This document shows positions 1 to 6,043 of a stretch of 7,518 nucleotides of DNA, piece after piece (position 1 is the stretch's first letter; every line of letters begins with the position of its first letter). Where the stretch lies: contig USQD01000089.1 of the NCBI GenBank assembly GCA_900556795.1, forward strand, positions 1 to 7,518, given 5' to 3'. A program made the position numbers and the translations under genes. Under the pieces are notes generated by a model. It made no database searches, was not told the DNA's origin, and saw only the letters and a list, made by a program, of their open reading frames with translations. Source of the DNA: an uncultured Prevotella sp. (GTDB lineage Bacteria; Bacteroidota; Bacteroidia; Bacteroidales; Bacteroidaceae).

Positions 1-449
1 AGTTCGTCGAAGGCTTGGTTGCGCAGAGGATGATAGATGAGACCCATCTTGCGTGACTTGGGCAGTTCGATGCCCACGCACGAAAGCCACTCCCAGTTGC
101 AGTAATGACCCAGGATGGCTGCCACGTTCTGCCCCTCCTGAAAACATTGCTCCACCTCCTCGCTGTTGATGACCTGGAATCGCTGGCGCAACTCCTTGTC
201 ACTGATGCTGAGCAGTTTGACAGCCTCGAAGAAGTAATCGCTGAACCAGCGATAGAACTTCTTCTCAATGTCGATAATCTCTTCTTCTGATTTCTCAGGA
301 AAAGAGGTGGTGAGATTCTTACGCACAATACCCCTGCGGTACTTGATGACGCGATACATCATGAAGTACTCGAAATCGGCGATGCAATAGAGTAGCCTGA
401 AAGGCAGCAGCGATATTGCATAAAAGAATGCATAAACAATCTTAACCAT
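1..449 (-). CDS. LpxL/HtrB-type lysophospholipid (lipid A) acyltransferase, N-terminal part
   Basis: This is a partial gene: 149 codons are visible from the ATG at 449, and the reading frame runs open off the left edge. The product should transfer an acyl chain from acyl-ACP to a lipid A precursor (secondary acylation) at the inner face of the inner membrane. A hydrophobic N-terminal stretch (about residues 4-25, AFFYAISLLPFRLLY) is a membrane anchor. The catalytic HX4E motif of the family is seen as GHYCNWEW, with H115 and E120. It is followed by the conserved-looking IYHPLRNQAFDE near residues 138-149. Bacteroidota LpxL homologues carry very similar motifs. The start lies 41 bp after the stop of the ABC exporter, with no promoter in the gap, so the two are probably co-transcribed. 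The spacer is A/T-rich with no Shine-Dalgarno, normal for this phylum. LpxL and LpxM cannot be told apart from this fragment, so no symbol is given. Confidence 0.88.
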   Translation of the reverse strand, partial: MVKIVYAFFYAISLLPFRLLYCIADFEYFMMYRVIKYRRGIVRKNLTTSFPEKSEEEIIDIEKKFYRWFSDYFFEAVKLLSISDKELRQRFQVINSEEVEQCFQEGQNVAAILGHYCNWEWLSCVGIELPKSRKMGLIYHPLRNQAFDE

Positions 450-490
450 CAACAAAACTATTTATTGTTAATTATTAATTCTCAGTTATA

Positions 491-2344
491 TTACACCTGT
501 TGCATATCGTGCAACTTCTTGTAATATCCGTCTTTTCTAATCAGTTCATCGTGGGTACCACGCTCCACAATCCTGCCCTCGTGCAGTACGCAGATTTCAT
601 CGGCATGCTTGATGGTACTCAGTCGGTGAGCTACTGCCACGGTGGTACGGGTCTTCATCAGTTTCTCCAGTGCATCCTGTACCAGGCGCTCGCTCTCAGT
701 ATCGAGAGCTGAGGTAGCCTCATCGAGAATAAGGATAGGAGGATTCTTGAGGATGGCACGGGCGATGCTCACGCGTTGGCGCTGACCTCCGGAGAGTCTG
801 CCGCCACGATCACCGATTCCGGTATCGAAACCATGTTCCGACTTGGTAATGAACTCGTAGGCATTGGCTATCTTTGCCGCATTGGCGATATCTTCATCGG
901 TAGCATCGGTCTTGCCGAAGCGGATATTGTCCTTGAAGCTGGCATTGAAGAGGATAGCCTCCTGGTTCACATTACCTATCAGCTGGCGGAGATCGTGTAC
1001 GGCAAGATCTTTCACATTGATGCCGTCGATGAGCACCTCGCCCTCCTGTACATCGTAGTAACGAGGTATCAGGTCGAGCATCGTACTCTTTCCGCTACCG
1101 CTCTGTCCCACCAGTGCGATGGTCTTTCCCTTAGGAATCACCAGATTGATATCCTTCAATACATAAACCAGTTCTTCGTTCTGATGGTCGGTATAGGCGA
1201 AGGAAACATGGCGGAATTCTATCTGGTGCTCAAAGCTGCTGATATGCTCAGGGTTCTCCTTGTCCTTGATTTCTACCTCTGCCTGAAGAATCTTGTCGAT
1301 ACGCTCCATGCTTGCCAATCCCTTCGGGATATTATAGCTCGCCTTGGAGAATTCCTTCAATGGGTTGATGATGCTGTAGAGCATCACGAGATAGAAGATG
1401 ATGGTAGGACCGTCGATTCTTCCATAGTCCAATACCAGAATACCGCCAAACCATAATACCACTACGATAAGGATGGTTCCCAGAAATTCGCTCATCGGGT
1501 GAGCCATCTGCTGACGGATGTTCACGCGCATGATGTTGTCGCGATAGCTGCTGTTCACCTGGTTGAAGCGCCAGTTCATCTTATCCTCTGCGCAGAAAGC
1601 CTTGATGATGCGCAATCCGCCCAGGGTTTCTTCCACCATACTCATCGTATCGCTCCAGAGAGCCTGTGCTTCTGTACTTTTTGCCTTCAGCTTCTTGCCC
1701 ACGAATCCCATGAACCAGCCGAATGGTGGTACAAAGATGATGGTGAAGAGGGTGAGCTGCCAACTGATGCAGATCAGCGTGATGAAATAGAAGAGAATCA
1801 GGATAGGATTCTTGAAGAGCATGTCGAGTGAAGACATGATGCTGTTCTCCACCTCCTGCACGTCACCGCTCATTCGGGCGATGATATCTCCCTTGCGCTC
1901 CTCGCTGAAGAAACCAAGAGAAAGCGAGGTGATCTTCTGATAGAGCTGGTTGCGGATATCGCGGACGATACCTGTACGGATAGGGATAATAGTGGCTGAA
2001 GACAGGAAGTAGGCTCCCGTCTTGAGGAAAGTCATGAAAGCAAGGAACAAGCCGATGACCAGAAGGGCTAAGGAGGCGCTATGTGCCACGATAAACTCCT
2101 GGATGTAGTAATACAGGTTGTTGGTAGCTACCTCCTTGACGGTATCAAAACTTCCATCCCATTCCATGTAGTCATTGGCACGGATACCACCGTCTACCTG
2201 GAACAGAATCTGCAGGATTGGTATCAAGGCTGCAAACGAAAAGATGTTCAATACCGCAGACAGGATATTGAACAGAATAGACAGCCCCAGATACTTCTTG
2301 TATGGAGGGACGAATCGGCGTAAGATTTGCAAAAATTCCTTCAT
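491..2344 (-). CDS. MsbA-like ABC exporter (fused membrane and ATPase domains)
   Basis: This 617-residue half-transporter probably works as a homodimer, exporting or flipping a lipid or other hydrophobic substrate from the inner leaflet using ATP. The type-I exporter membrane domain covers about residues 15-340, with hydrophobic segments near 20-48, 90-120, 180-215, 287-305 and 312-328. The ATPase domain covers about 375-610. It has a Walker A GQSGSGKST (413-421), Q-loop Q461, signature LSGGQ (517-521), Walker B ILILDE (537-542) and H-loop H573 (VAHRL). All catalytic elements are intact and the length is normal for MsbA-like proteins. The frame is open upstream to 2380. I prefer the ATG at 2344 (MKEFLQILRRF) because a promoter -7 box lies just upstream, so the longer form would start before transcription does. 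The neighbouring lipid A acyltransferase supports lipid A (MsbA) as substrate, but related exporters carry peptides or drugs, so substrate remains inference. Confidence 0.93.
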   Translation of the reverse strand: MKEFLQILRRFVPPYKKYLGLSILFNILSAVLNIFSFAALIPILQILFQVDGGIRANDYMEWDGSFDTVKEVATNNLYYYIQEFIVAHSASLALLVIGLFLAFMTFLKTGAYFLSSATIIPIRTGIVRDIRNQLYQKITSLSLGFFSEERKGDIIARMSGDVQEVENSIMSSLDMLFKNPILILFYFITLICISWQLTLFTIIFVPPFGWFMGFVGKKLKAKSTEAQALWSDTMSMVEETLGGLRIIKAFCAEDKMNWRFNQVNSSYRDNIMRVNIRQQMAHPMSEFLGTILIVVVLWFGGILVLDYGRIDGPTIIFYLVMLYSIINPLKEFSKASYNIPKGLASMERIDKILQAEVEIKDKENPEHISSFEHQIEFRHVSFAYTDHQNEELVYVLKDINLVIPKGKTIALVGQSGSGKSTMLDLIPRYYDVQEGEVLIDGINVKDLAVHDLRQLIGNVNQEAILFNASFKDNIRFGKTDATDEDIANAAKIANAYEFITKSEHGFDTGIGDRGGRLSGGQRQRVSIARAILKNPPILILDEATSALDTESERLVQDALEKLMKTRTTVAVAHRLSTIKHADEICVLHEGRIVERGTHDELIRKDGYYKKLHDMQQV

Positions 2345-2349
2345 AGGTG

Positions 2350-2381
2350 CAAATATAGTGCTTTTTAAGAAAACCGCCAAA
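2350..2381 (-). promoter_or_regulatory. Bacteroidota-type promoter of the ABC exporter
   Basis: Reading the minus strand, a -33 element TTTG (2378-2381) is followed after 20 bp by a perfect -7 element TATATTTG (2350-2357), matching the Bacteroidota primary sigma consensus TTTG-N19/20-TAnnTTTG. Only five bases (CACCT) separate the -7 box from the exporter ATG at 2344. Transcription should therefore begin at or just before the start codon, leaving little or no 5' leader. The -33 box lies in the loop of the hairpin that ends miaB transcription. Confidence 0.75.
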
Positions 2382-2398
2382 TTTTTAGCGGTTTTCTT
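2367..2398 (-). terminator. Hairpin terminator after miaB, overlapping the next promoter
   Basis: An 11-bp perfect inverted repeat, AAGAAAACCGC (2367-2377) and GCGGTTTTCTT (2388-2398), encloses a 10-base A/T-rich loop. On the minus strand the 3' arm contains TTTTCTT, so the U-rich part is within the stem rather than after it. That makes it a moderate intrinsic terminator. It lies about 100 bp past the miaB stop and just before the exporter gene. A second, weaker 7-bp hairpin with a 4-base loop lies nearer miaB (2449-2466). Confidence 0.6.
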
Positions 2399-2495
2399 TT
2401 GGTTTTCTATGTTTTTTCTTCTTCAAAGAGCGATAGAGTATATTTTCACTTCTTTTTCTAAAGAAGCATTCTTAGCTCTTTTTGAGGGAGCATCC

Positions 2496-3830
2496 TTACT
2501 CTTTTACTTCTTCTCCGAAGAGGGTAGCAGAGGTAGAACCGGTGATGCGGACCTTTACGAACTCTCCGATGTGGTGGTTACCCTTGTCGATGACCACTGC
2601 CTTGTTCTGTTCGGTACGGCCCATCATCTGCTCACGGCTGCGTTTGCTGAAGTTCTCGATGAGGATGGTGAATTCCTTGCCCTCATCCTTCTTGTTCTGT
2701 TCGGCGCTCACCTCGGTCTGCAGCTTGATGAGCTCGTTGAGGCGGGCTATCTTGGTTTCTTCAGAAACGTTGTCTGGCAGATGCTTGGCTGCGTAGGTGC
2801 CTGGGCGCTCTGAATACTTGAACATGAAGGCGCTGTCGAAGCCAACTTCCTTCACCAGCGAGAGGGTTTCCTGATGGTCTTCCTCGGTTTCGTCGTGATA
2901 ACCCACGAAGATGTCGGTGGTGATGCCGCAGCCAGGAATGATGCGCTTGATATCGGCGATGCGCTGCAGATACTCCTCACGGGTATATTTGCGGTTCATC
3001 AGCTTCAGTATCTTGTTACTTCCGCTCTGGGCAGGGAAGTGGATGTGCTTGCAGAGGTTTGGCTCATCGGCGATGGCCTGGAGAATGTCCTCGGTCATAT
3101 CCTCTGGGTTAGAGGTGGTGAAGCGTACACGCATGTCCGGTACAGCCTGGGCTACCATGTGCAGGAGTTCGGCGAAGGAAAGACTGCCTTCCTCACGCTT
3201 GCCCGATGGAGAGAGACCATAGCTGTTTACGTTCTGTCCCAGCAGGGTAACCTCCTTGAAGCCACGGTCGTGCAGGTCGCGCACCTCACGCAGGATGCTT
3301 TCCGCATCACGGCTGCGCTCACGCCCACGGGTATAAGGCACGATGCAGTAGTGGCAGAAGTTGTTGCAACCACGCATGATGCTTACGAAACCGCTCACTC
3401 TGTTGCCACCGATGCGCTGAGGTACGATGTCACGGTAAGTCTCTGTCTTAGAGAGTTCGATGTTGATGGCGTTGGTTCCCATCTCGCACTGCGCAATCAT
3501 ATCCGGCAGGTTGAGATAGCTGTCTGGTCCACAGACCAGGTTGGCATAGTGGTTCTGGATGAGGTCATCCTTCACTCGCTCCGCCATGCAGCCCAATACG
3601 CCGAGAATCACCTTTCTTCCCTTCTTCTGCTCTGCATGGAGGGTGTCGAGGCGATGGTAAATCTTGTTTTCCGCATTCTCACGGATACTGCAGGTGTTCA
3701 GGAAGATGGCATCAGCCTCTTCTTCTTTCTCACAAATCTCGTAGCCTGCCATCTGCATCACAGAGGCAACTACCTCGCTGTCTGCCACGTTCATCTGGCA
3801 GCCATAAGTTTCAATAAATAGTTTCTTCAT
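2496..3830 (-). CDS. miaB: tRNA-2-methylthio-N6-dimethylallyladenosine synthase MiaB
   Basis: This cytoplasmic radical-SAM enzyme of 444 residues adds a methylthio group to i6A at position 37 of tRNAs reading UNN codons, giving ms2i6A and improving reading-frame maintenance. Three parts are visible. The N-terminal methylthiotransferase domain (about 2-120) has its cluster cysteines at C11 (YGCQMN), C47 (NTCSIRENA) and C81 (GCMAERV). The radical-SAM core has CX3CX2C at C155, C159 and C162 (RGCNNFCHYC). A C-terminal TRAM domain covers about 380-442. The NTCSIRENA and YTRGRERSR segments point to MiaB rather than RimO or MtaB. The usual GFPGETEED motif reads GYHDETEED here (about 310-318), possibly a lineage variant. 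Length is normal and all six cluster ligands are present. It starts 56 bp after the PAP2 stop; no convincing promoter lies between (best is TTAATTTG, one mismatch to the -7 box), so read-through from the upstream genes is likely. Confidence 0.96.
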   Translation of the reverse strand: MKKLFIETYGCQMNVADSEVVASVMQMAGYEICEKEEEADAIFLNTCSIRENAENKIYHRLDTLHAEQKKGRKVILGVLGCMAERVKDDLIQNHYANLVCGPDSYLNLPDMIAQCEMGTNAINIELSKTETYRDIVPQRIGGNRVSGFVSIMRGCNNFCHYCIVPYTRGRERSRDAESILREVRDLHDRGFKEVTLLGQNVNSYGLSPSGKREEGSLSFAELLHMVAQAVPDMRVRFTTSNPEDMTEDILQAIADEPNLCKHIHFPAQSGSNKILKLMNRKYTREEYLQRIADIKRIIPGCGITTDIFVGYHDETEEDHQETLSLVKEVGFDSAFMFKYSERPGTYAAKHLPDNVSEETKIARLNELIKLQTEVSAEQNKKDEGKEFTILIENFSKRSREQMMGRTEQNKAVVIDKGNHHIGEFVKVRITGSTSATLFGEEVKE

Positions 3831-3886
3831 TGTTCTAGATGAATTCTATTCAAATTAATGTTGTTATTATATATATGTATCTGTCT

Positions 3887-4873
3887 TTATCTGAATCTCA
3901 ATCGGGATGATGAGTTGTTTTCTATCATGTGCTTGGATACAGTCATCAGAGCGAAGTAGAGAACAACGCCCGAAACGAGACCTGCCACAGCATCAATCAG
4001 GTAATGCGCCTGGATGTAAACGGTGGCCAGACACAGGAAAATGTAGAATGGCAACATCGCATAAACCAGTTTGTGCTTGCCCGTATGCCAGCCCAACAGC
4101 ATGATGACGGTACTTACACCTACATGCGAACTAGGGAAGGCTGCCGTAGGACGTTCGCCAGCAGCCTTGGCATCTTCTACGAGTTGATAGAATATACCAT
4201 CAGTATAGCCTGGTGTTGGCAGACAGTTGCTGTGGCTGTTGAAGTAATCGCCCATTGCCGGGAAGATTCCCTGCGCGATGTCTCTGACTCCCACGGCATC
4301 AAAATAGAACGTTGGTCCTACTACCGGTACGAAGATGTAGATGACATAATAGATGAAGAAGCTAGCCAGCACGACAAACGATGCGCGCTCAGCCTCATAG
4401 TATCTGCAGAAAAAATAGTAGAGTACGATTACTGCTATCATCGGATAGTACATGAAGTAGCCCATCGACATCAGTTCGCTTACTACCGCCCATGGCATTG
4501 CCTTGGCAAAGAGCAGGGCAGGCTGACAGCCGAAGAGTTCCTGTTCCCAGCCAGCGAAGATATGGTCCAGATTGGGGAACATCCGGTTGATTTCGTAAGT
4601 GTCTGGATACCACCAGGCAAGCAGAGCTATCTGGGCTATGATTCTTACCATCTTGGTTATCCTGCAAGGTGCCATTCTGTAAACTGCCCATAGGGCTGCA
4701 GTCATGGCGAGAACCCTCAGTCGTCCCCAAAGCATTTCTTCCGGGTTTACCAGCTTGGTATAGGTAAAGAGCATGGTAATGACAGTAACAGCCATATATC
4801 CCAGCATCACCCATTCCAGTGGTAGAAGCCCCTTCTTGGGGTTCTTTTCTATCTTAAAATAATCTTTTATCAC
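3887..4873 (-). CDS. PAP2/Aur1-like integral membrane phosphatase or phosphotransferase
   Basis: This 328-residue polytopic membrane protein has about six or more hydrophobic segments, near 22-38, 52-67, 76-89, 128-155, 165-185, 268-287 and 292-311. The PAP2 motifs C2 and C3 are clear: PSSHVG (247-252, H250) and HX3D in QAHYLIDAVAG (H290 nucleophile, D294). The classical N-terminal KX6RP motif is absent. Instead there is WYPDTYEINRMFP (88-100) and PVVGPTFYF (183-191), which resemble the PAP2_3 group containing inositol phosphorylceramide synthase and Aur1-like proteins. Expected chemistry is removal or transfer of a phosphate-linked head group on a membrane lipid; the exact substrate cannot be read from sequence. 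The start codon is GTG at 4873. No in-frame ATG, GTG or TTG lies in the spacer before it, and the next Met (residue 23) would delete the conserved-looking KNPKKGLLPLEWV segment. It follows the SDR gene by 49 bp, a gap holding a heptamer repeat. Confidence 0.85.
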   Translation of the reverse strand: MIKDYFKIEKNPKKGLLPLEWVMLGYMAVTVITMLFTYTKLVNPEEMLWGRLRVLAMTAALWAVYRMAPCRITKMVRIIAQIALLAWWYPDTYEINRMFPNLDHIFAGWEQELFGCQPALLFAKAMPWAVVSELMSMGYFMYYPMIAVIVLYYFFCRYYEAERASFVVLASFFIYYVIYIFVPVVGPTFYFDAVGVRDIAQGIFPAMGDYFNSHSNCLPTPGYTDGIFYQLVEDAKAAGERPTAAFPSSHVGVSTVIMLLGWHTGKHKLVYAMLPFYIFLCLATVYIQAHYLIDAVAGLVSGVVLYFALMTVSKHMIENNSSSRLRFR

Positions 4874-4881
4874 GGTGTTAC

Positions 4882-4909
4882 TTTGAACTTTGAGATTTGA
4901 ACATTGAAC
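4882..4909 (-). repeat. Four-copy 7-bp tandem repeat before the PAP2 gene
   Basis: Four adjacent heptamers are seen on the plus strand: TTTGAAC (4882-4888), TTTGAGA (4889-4895), TTTGAAC (4896-4902) and ATTGAAC (4903-4909). In the minus-strand transcript they read as GTTCAAA-like units ending 8 bases before the GTG start of the PAP2 gene, where a ribosome-binding region would lie. The array fills most of the 49-bp gap after the SDR gene. Confidence 0.8.
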
Positions 4910-4922
4910 TTTATGATATGTT

Positions 4923-5918
4923 TTACAGCCATCCGTTATCCTTGTACCACTTGATGGCGAGTTTCACACCTCTTTCCAATGGATAGTGAGGGTGGTAGCC
5001 CAGTTCGTCCATGGCTGGCTCGATGTCACATCGCCAGTTGCGCTGTTTCAGGATGTTGTACTTGTCATTGTTCAGAGCCGACATCTTTCCTGTTAACCTT
5101 CCGATATATTCACCGAAGAAGGTGACAATGCGCAGCACCCAGATAGGAGCCTTGATGCGCAGCATCCACGGATTACCCAATTCCTTGTGAATCAGGTCGC
5201 TGAAGGCAGCCGACTGATATACCTCGCCATCGCTGAGGAAGTATGTTCTGCCGTTCATGCCATGGTCAAGTGCCAGGAATACAGCCTGTACCACATCCTG
5301 AACATAGACGAAGGTGATGTCCTGGCGCTTGTATCCTACAGCAAAGTCAATATGCTGCTTGATGCTCTTTGCCATCAGGAAATAGTCTTTCTCTCTAGGA
5401 CCATACACGCCGGTAGGTCGCAGGATGATATAGGGGAAGTTGTTGCTGATGCTGTCAAGATAGCGTTCTGCCTCCAGTTTGCTCTTGCCGTATGCCGTGT
5501 TTGGCCTAGGCACATCATTTTCACAGATTTCCTGATAAGGCTGCTCCTCACGGATGGCTCCGAAGATGCTGAGCGAACTGACGAAGACAAATCGCTTGAT
5601 AGGCATTCCGAGATGCAGGATGGCATTCACCAGGTGTTTGGTTCCTTCTGTGTTAACCCTATAAAAGTCTTCTGCATGCAGGCACTTGGTAGCGCCGGCT
5701 GCATGCACTATATAGTCGAACTCATGCGGGGCGAGTTCTTTCTCCAACTCTTCCTCTGAAGAAAGGTTGAGATTGATGAAATGGATGCGTTCGTCTTGCA
5801 GATACTTCCTGCTGCTGGTAGGGCGTACTGCCGCCCAGGTTTCCATGCCTTGTCGCAAGGCTTCTTCCACGATGTAACTGCCGATAAAACCCGACGCACC
5901 CGTTACTAGAATCTTCAT
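4923..5918 (-). CDS. NAD(P)-dependent extended-SDR epimerase/dehydratase family protein
   Basis: This 331-residue cytosolic oxidoreductase has an N-terminal Rossmann fold. The nucleotide-binding TGASGFIGS (6-14) is at the first strand. R32 after the second strand hints at NADP(H) preference. The active site shows serine near 114-115 (FVSSLSIFG) and YX3K at Y143-K147 (AYGKSK). RPTGVYGPRE (167-176) is the standard extended-SDR segment. The C-terminal part (about 275-331, with WRCDIEPAMDELGYHP and a final KWYKDNGWL) resembles 3-beta-HSD-like or dihydroflavonol-reductase-like members more than UDP-sugar epimerases, so a ketone or aldehyde reduction is as likely as sugar epimerization. It is the first gene of the minus-strand run, 49 bp before the PAP2 gene, with its own promoter at 5949-5956. 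This context suggests lipid or envelope metabolism; no substrate can be assigned. Confidence 0.88.
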   Translation of the reverse strand: MKILVTGASGFIGSYIVEEALRQGMETWAAVRPTSSRKYLQDERIHFINLNLSSEEELEKELAPHEFDYIVHAAGATKCLHAEDFYRVNTEGTKHLVNAILHLGMPIKRFVFVSSLSIFGAIREEQPYQEICENDVPRPNTAYGKSKLEAERYLDSISNNFPYIILRPTGVYGPREKDYFLMAKSIKQHIDFAVGYKRQDITFVYVQDVVQAVFLALDHGMNGRTYFLSDGEVYQSAAFSDLIHKELGNPWMLRIKAPIWVLRIVTFFGEYIGRLTGKMSALNNDKYNILKQRNWRCDIEPAMDELGYHPHYPLERGVKLAIKWYKDNGWL

Positions 5919-5929
5919 TAATTATTAAT

Positions 5930-5943
5930 AAAATTGCAATTTT
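5930..5943. promoter_or_regulatory. 14-bp perfect palindrome in the SDR gene leader
   Basis: AAAATTGCAATTTT is a perfect inverted repeat sitting between the -7 box and the start codon of the SDR gene, close to the predicted transcription start. It could be an operator or a weak hairpin. The region is very A/T-rich, so chance is a real alternative. Confidence 0.35.
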
Positions 5944-5948
5944 GGGTG

Positions 5949-5980
5949 CAAAGATACTATTTTTTCATGAGTTATCCACA
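5949..5980 (-). promoter_or_regulatory. Promoter of the SDR-PAP2-miaB unit
   Basis: On the minus strand a perfect -7 box TATCTTTG occupies 5949-5956. A weak -33 element TGTG (5977-5980) lies 20 bp upstream and coincides with the DnaA-box sequence. The predicted start is near 5942-5945, giving an A/T-rich leader of about 25 bases before the ATG at 5918. No equally good promoter was found before the PAP2 or miaB genes. Confidence 0.7.
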
Positions 5981-5992
5981 TTGTTATGCAAA
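5972..5992 (+). promoter_or_regulatory. DnaA-box-like pair in the divergent spacer
   Basis: TTATCCACA (5972-5980) is a perfect match to the DnaA-box consensus TTATNCACA. A second copy in the same orientation, TTATGCAAA (5984-5992), has one mismatch. The two starts are 12 bp apart. The perfect copy overlaps the likely -33 region of the minus-strand promoter. The motif match is directly seen; binding is inference. Confidence 0.45.
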
Positions 5993-6008
5993 AATTATTT
6001 TAAATTCT

Positions 6009-6038
6009 TCTGTTTCTTCACAAAAAGTATTATCTTTG
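6009..6038 (+). promoter_or_regulatory. Promoter of the receptor-like kinase gene
   Basis: A perfect -7 box TATCTTTG (6031-6038) is preceded after 18 bp by TCTG (6009-6012), a one-mismatch -33 element. Five bases (CACTT) separate the box from the ATG at 6044, the same geometry as for the ABC exporter. Transcription should begin at or next to the start codon. Confidence 0.7.
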
Positions 6039-6043
6039 CACTT

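Noticed and set aside
776..1456. Open frame of 226 codons on the plus strand, opposite the ABC exporter
   Set aside because: It is antisense to the exporter's ATPase and membrane domains, with no motif, promoter or start context of its own.
2345..2380. Upstream extension of the ABC exporter (12 extra residues, MAVFLKSTIFAP)
   Set aside because: The extension is translated promoter and terminator sequence; the -7 box at 2350-2357 lies inside it.
2449..2466. Second terminator closer to miaB
   Set aside because: The stem is only 7 A/T-rich base pairs around a 4-base loop, with no following U-tract on the minus strand.
2874..3821. Long open frame (315 codons) on the plus strand, opposite miaB
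   Set aside because: It lies fully antisense to a well-supported MiaB with all six cluster cysteines. Its translation shows no recognisable domain, and such shadows arise from codon bias in the real gene.
4882..4909. CRISPR-like repeat
   Set aside because: Seven-base units without spacers are a simple tandem repeat, not repeat-spacer architecture.
4923..5918. Specific naming of the SDR as GalE or another UDP-sugar 4-epimerase
   Set aside because: The Rossmann and YX3K motifs are shared by the whole extended-SDR family, the C-terminal part looks more reductase-like, and no sugar genes adjoin it.
5972..5992. Replication origin (oriC)
   Set aside because: Only one perfect and one imperfect DnaA box are present, with no box cluster and no dnaA or other origin-linked gene in the window. 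A regulatory site or chance is more likely.
5942..6043. Upstream start of the kinase (34 extra residues)
   Set aside because: The added codons run through the divergent promoters and the DnaA-box pair and are Phe/Lys-rich low complexity. The ATG at 6044 directly follows a perfect promoter.
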